DNA from: Nitrospirota bacterium
GTDB taxonomy: Bacteria; NPL-UPA2; JAADIA01
Assembly: GCA_013151555.1 (NCBI GenBank)
Contig: JAADIA010000033.1
Span: forward strand, 1 to 8,478
DNA length: 8,478 nucleotides
Direction: 5' to 3'
Shown here: positions 6,547 to 8,478 of the stretch, piece after piece
How positions within the stretch are numbered: the first letter of the stretch is position 1
Layout: the number at the start of each line of letters is the position of its first letter
Made by a program: the position numbers and the translations under genes
Notes under the pieces: generated by a model
The model's database searches: none
What the model was told of the DNA's origin: nothing
The model's input: the letters and a program-made list of their open reading frames with translations, nothing else

Positions 6547-8052
6547 ATGAGTCTAAAAATCACCAACCGTTTAGCGGAACATTTTCCCCGGGCTCTTGAA
6601 TTCCCTGCAATCGTGCCGAAGATGAGGACCGCCGCTACCAAACATATCGCCAGCGGCGTAGCCCGACTGCCCTATAACGTGGAGGCCACCGATCCGGTTT
6701 CAAGGCTATTAAACCATACCTCCGAGTCCTGCATGAAAGGATTAATGCATCTGGCCAGGCACAGCATGGAGAACAGGCAACGGCGCTCTCTCACCAACGG
6801 CAGAATTAATTCCGTCCAGTTCCAGCAGAGGGCAGAGTTCCTGAATTTACTTTTCGGAGCCATAGAAAAAGGTTTTCTCAAACTCCACCCCCAGGTAAGG
6901 AAAGCCCTCGTCAACAACCTGATCATCAACAATATGGAAGTGGCTGTCGGCAAGAAGAGGGAATTTGAAAAAACATATGGGTACCCTCCCCCTTCTCTCT
7001 TTGTAATCAGTCCTACCATGGCCTGCAACCTGAAATGTACGGGTTGTTATGCATATATGTATGACAAAAGTAAAGGGTTGGACAATGAGACCATAGACGA
7101 TATCTTGAACCAGGGCAAGGAGATAGGAATCTATTTCGTTACCGTCTCCGGCGAACCTTTCACCAGGAAGGATGATATCTTGAGGATGGCCAGGAAACAT
7201 AATAATATCTTCTTCCTGTTTTATACCAATGCCACTCTCATAGACGAGGACTTAGCTAAGGAAATAGCCGAACTGGGAAATATCACTCCTGCCATCAGTG
7301 TCGAGGGCTTCCGGAAGGAAACGGATGCCAGAAGAGGCAAAGGGGTCTATGACAAAATCCTCAGGGCCATGCATCTGCTCAAGGAAAACGGAGTCTTTTA
7401 CGGTTTCTCCTTCACCGCAGTCAGGAACAACCACGACGTTTTTCTTGGCCGGGTCAGAGACCCGGAAACAGGCAACAACTTTATTGAACACTGGATGGAC
7501 AAACAAGGTTGCTGGTACGGCTGGGTATTTAATTACATCCCTACGGGGCGGACCCCGGATATGAATCTTATGCCTGCCCCGGAGCAGACCGATGAGAGAG
7601 GAAAGTTTGTCAAGAACCTGAGGAGGAAAGGTTATCTGGTCACCGATTTCTGGACAGACGGTTACCTGAGCGGGGAAAGCGTCTGCATCGCCGGGGGAAG
7701 AAACTATTTCCACATCAATTCCGGAGGCGACATTGAGCCATGTGTCTTTGCCCACTATACAGCGCCGGGACACAACATTAAAGAGAAAAGCATTGTGGAC
7801 GTTTTGAACTCACCTTATTTCCGAAAACTGAGAGAACGCAAATTCGCTAATCCCCTCCGGCCCTGTATGCTTATTCATCATCCCGAAGTGCTGCGCCAGG
7901 ATTATAAGGAGTTCGGGTTAAGAGACACCGACGGGGAACCGGCCCTGGTAGCTAATCCGGAAGTGATGAAGGGCCTGGAAGCCTGGAGCGAAGAGTACGG
8001 GCGTTTAGCCGACAGGGAGAATAGAAGGATGATTAGTGAAGCAGGAGTTTGA
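6547..8052 (+). CDS. radical SAM protein of unknown function with SPASM/twitch-like C-terminal region
   Basis: The 501-residue protein has a radical SAM core starting near residue 150. CNLKCTGC (Cys160, Cys164, Cys167) is the CX3CX2C motif that binds the 4Fe-4S cluster cleaving S-adenosylmethionine, followed by the usual aromatic Tyr168. VSGEPF (about 200-205) is the SAM-binding GGEP-type motif with Ser for the first Gly, and AISVEG (249-254) fits a later core strand. Residues 1-148 are a mostly helical, basic extension without a recognised domain. The C-terminal part has Cys322, Cys380, Cys399 (SGGDIEPCVF) and Cys440 (LRPCMLIHH), resembling the auxiliary-cluster region of SPASM/twitch enzymes, though with fewer Cys than a full SPASM domain (seven). 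GGAGGG at 6534-6539 is a strong ribosome site. It should be co-transcribed with the receiver gene from the sigma-54 promoter. I do not recognise the substrate, and no precursor-peptide gene is visible beside it. Confidence 0.88.
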   Translation: MSLKITNRLAEHFPRALEFPAIVPKMRTAATKHIASGVARLPYNVEATDPVSRLLNHTSESCMKGLMHLARHSMENRQRRSLTNGRINSVQFQQRAEFLNLLFGAIEKGFLKLHPQVRKALVNNLIINNMEVAVGKKREFEKTYGYPPPSLFVISPTMACNLKCTGCYAYMYDKSKGLDNETIDDILNQGKEIGIYFVTVSGEPFTRKDDILRMARKHNNIFFLFYTNATLIDEDLAKEIAELGNITPAISVEGFRKETDARRGKGVYDKILRAMHLLKENGVFYGFSFTAVRNNHDVFLGRVRDPETGNNFIEHWMDKQGCWYGWVFNYIPTGRTPDMNLMPAPEQTDERGKFVKNLRRKGYLVTDFWTDGYLSGESVCIAGGRNYFHINSGGDIEPCVFAHYTAPGHNIKEKSIVDVLNSPYFRKLRERKFANPLRPCMLIHHPEVLRQDYKEFGLRDTDGEPALVANPEVMKGLEAWSEEYGRLADRENRRMISEAGV

Positions 8053-8095
8053 AGGAAAGACAGGAGGAAAAATAATAAAAAAGACCTGAAGAACG

Positions 8096-8197
8096 TTTTG
8101 ACAGGATTAACCGGATAGAGAGGATAAATTAGTGAGAGAAGAAAGTTGAGATAAAAAGAAAAGTGAGAGTATTGAAAAATAAAATATCCTGTCAAAA
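8096..8197. repeat. 12-bp perfect inverted repeat pair enclosing 78 bp (possible small MITE-like or dispersed repeat)
   Basis: TTTTGACAGGAT (8096-8107) and its exact reverse complement ATCCTGTCAAAA (8186-8197) bound a 102-bp segment just upstream of groES. The inside is A/G-rich with degenerate echoes of the left arm (GGATTAAC, CGGATAGAG, AGGATAAA). I recall similar ACAGGATTAACAGGAT-type repeats between genes in diverse bacterial genomes, but cannot verify that here. No target-site duplication is evident at the outer edges. Alternatives are a long-loop RNA hairpin in the groES leader or paired regulator half-sites. Confidence 0.5.
8098..8128 (+). promoter_or_regulatory. weak candidate promoter for groES
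   Basis: A perfect TTGACA (8098-8103) lies inside the left arm of the inverted repeat. The best -10 candidate is GATAAA (8123-8128) with a long 19-bp spacer, so the match is only partial. No CIRCE element (TTAGCACTC-N9-GAGTGCTAA), the usual HrcA operator of groES, is found in the 165-bp spacer. Confidence 0.3.
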
Positions 8198-8217
8198 AAA
8201 GAAAGGAGGGAGAAAGG

Positions 8218-8478
8218 ATGAAAATAATGCCGTTAGGGGACAGGGTCCTGGTGAAACGACTCGAGGAAGAAGTAAAGAAAGGCCGCATCATTATTCCCGA
8301 TACGGCCAAGGAGAAACCCCAGCGAGGCGAAGTCAAAGCTGTTGGTCCGGGGAAAAGGAACGACGAGGGGAAAATAATCCCCCTGGCAGTAAAAGTCGGG
8401 GATAAGGTTATCATCAGTAAGTACGGAGGAACAGAGGTAAAGATTGACGGAGAAGAATACCTGATCATGCAAGAAGGA
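8218..8478 (+). CDS. groES: co-chaperonin GroES (Hsp10), C-terminus cut by the window edge
   Basis: The first 87 codons of the 10-kDa co-chaperonin are present; it caps the GroEL cage during ATP-driven protein folding in the cytoplasm. The start [18 protein letters not shown] matches the family closely. The mobile-loop region that contacts GroEL is [20 protein letters not shown], with the hydrophobic III, and next come VKAVGPGK, the [27 protein letters not shown] core and the last residues QEG. Full GroES is about 95 residues, so roughly the last 8-10 are missing. The frame was read directly from base 8218, chosen because GGAGGG (8205-8210) sits 7 nt before this ATG. A groEL gene would be expected next, beyond the window. 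The 165-bp gap and the repeat upstream suggest transcription separate from the radical SAM operon. Confidence 0.95.
   Translation, partial: MKIMPLGDRVLVKRLEEEVKKGRIIIPDTAKEKPQRGEVKAVGPGKRNDEGKIIPLAVKVGDKVIISKYGGTEVKIDGEEYLIMQEG

Noticed and set aside
8053-8090. AGGAGG at about 8061-8066 as the ribosome site of a small gene
   Set aside because: No ATG, GTG or TTG follows at a usable distance, and stop codons occur soon in all frames.
7902-8468. 188-residue minus-strand frame covering the radical SAM end, spacer and groES
   Set aside because: It is antisense to two clear genes and its hydrophobic Ser/Phe-rich sequence is what A/G-rich plus-strand DNA gives when read in reverse.
1-8478. tRNA, rRNA or CRISPR array
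   Set aside because: No cloverleaf-like sequence, rRNA segment or regularly spaced repeat was found in any of the intergenic regions on either strand.

Overview
The window looks like a chromosomal segment of a Gram-negative bacterium that uses sigma-54 and a housekeeping sigma-70-type factor. The evidence is a PagL-type outer-membrane lipid A deacylase with a signal peptide and beta-barrel ending, an NtrC-family activator, a near-consensus -24/-12 promoter, two TTGACG-17-TATAA(T/G) promoters and a GroES start. Base composition is moderate and similar across all genes, with no obvious foreign island. A deltaproteobacterial or uncultured candidate-phylum lineage is plausible, but the sequence alone does not settle the taxon.

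Layout. Bases 1-623 (+) hold the C-terminal half of a MATE-family efflux transporter. It converges, with only 9 bp between stop codons, on a minus-strand pair: methionyl-tRNA synthetase (2836 to 1328) followed by a PagL-like lipid A 3-O-deacylase (1232 to 633). The metG promoter at 2897-2925 is near perfect. Facing the other way, a second promoter at 3030-3058 drives a two-gene operon on the plus strand: a membrane-bound histidine kinase (3092-4480) and an NtrC-family sigma-54 activator that starts with TTG (4491-5846). A 279-bp intergenic region follows. It carries a candidate operator dyad, repeated CCCA(A/G)TTT sites and a canonical sigma-54 promoter at 6063-6079. Downstream are a receiver-only response regulator (6126-6515) and a 501-residue radical SAM protein (6547-8052). 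After a 165-bp spacer with a 12-bp inverted repeat pair, the window ends inside groES (8218-8478).

How they fit. The central 5 kb reads as one regulatory unit. The kinase senses a periplasmic signal and phosphorylates the NtrC-like activator. The activator opens the sigma-54 promoter next to its own gene, and that promoter expresses a CheY-like protein and a radical SAM enzyme of unknown substrate. This wiring is inferred from gene order, domain content and the promoter motif. It is the most interesting part of the window. MATE, metG, pagL and groES look like unrelated neighbours.
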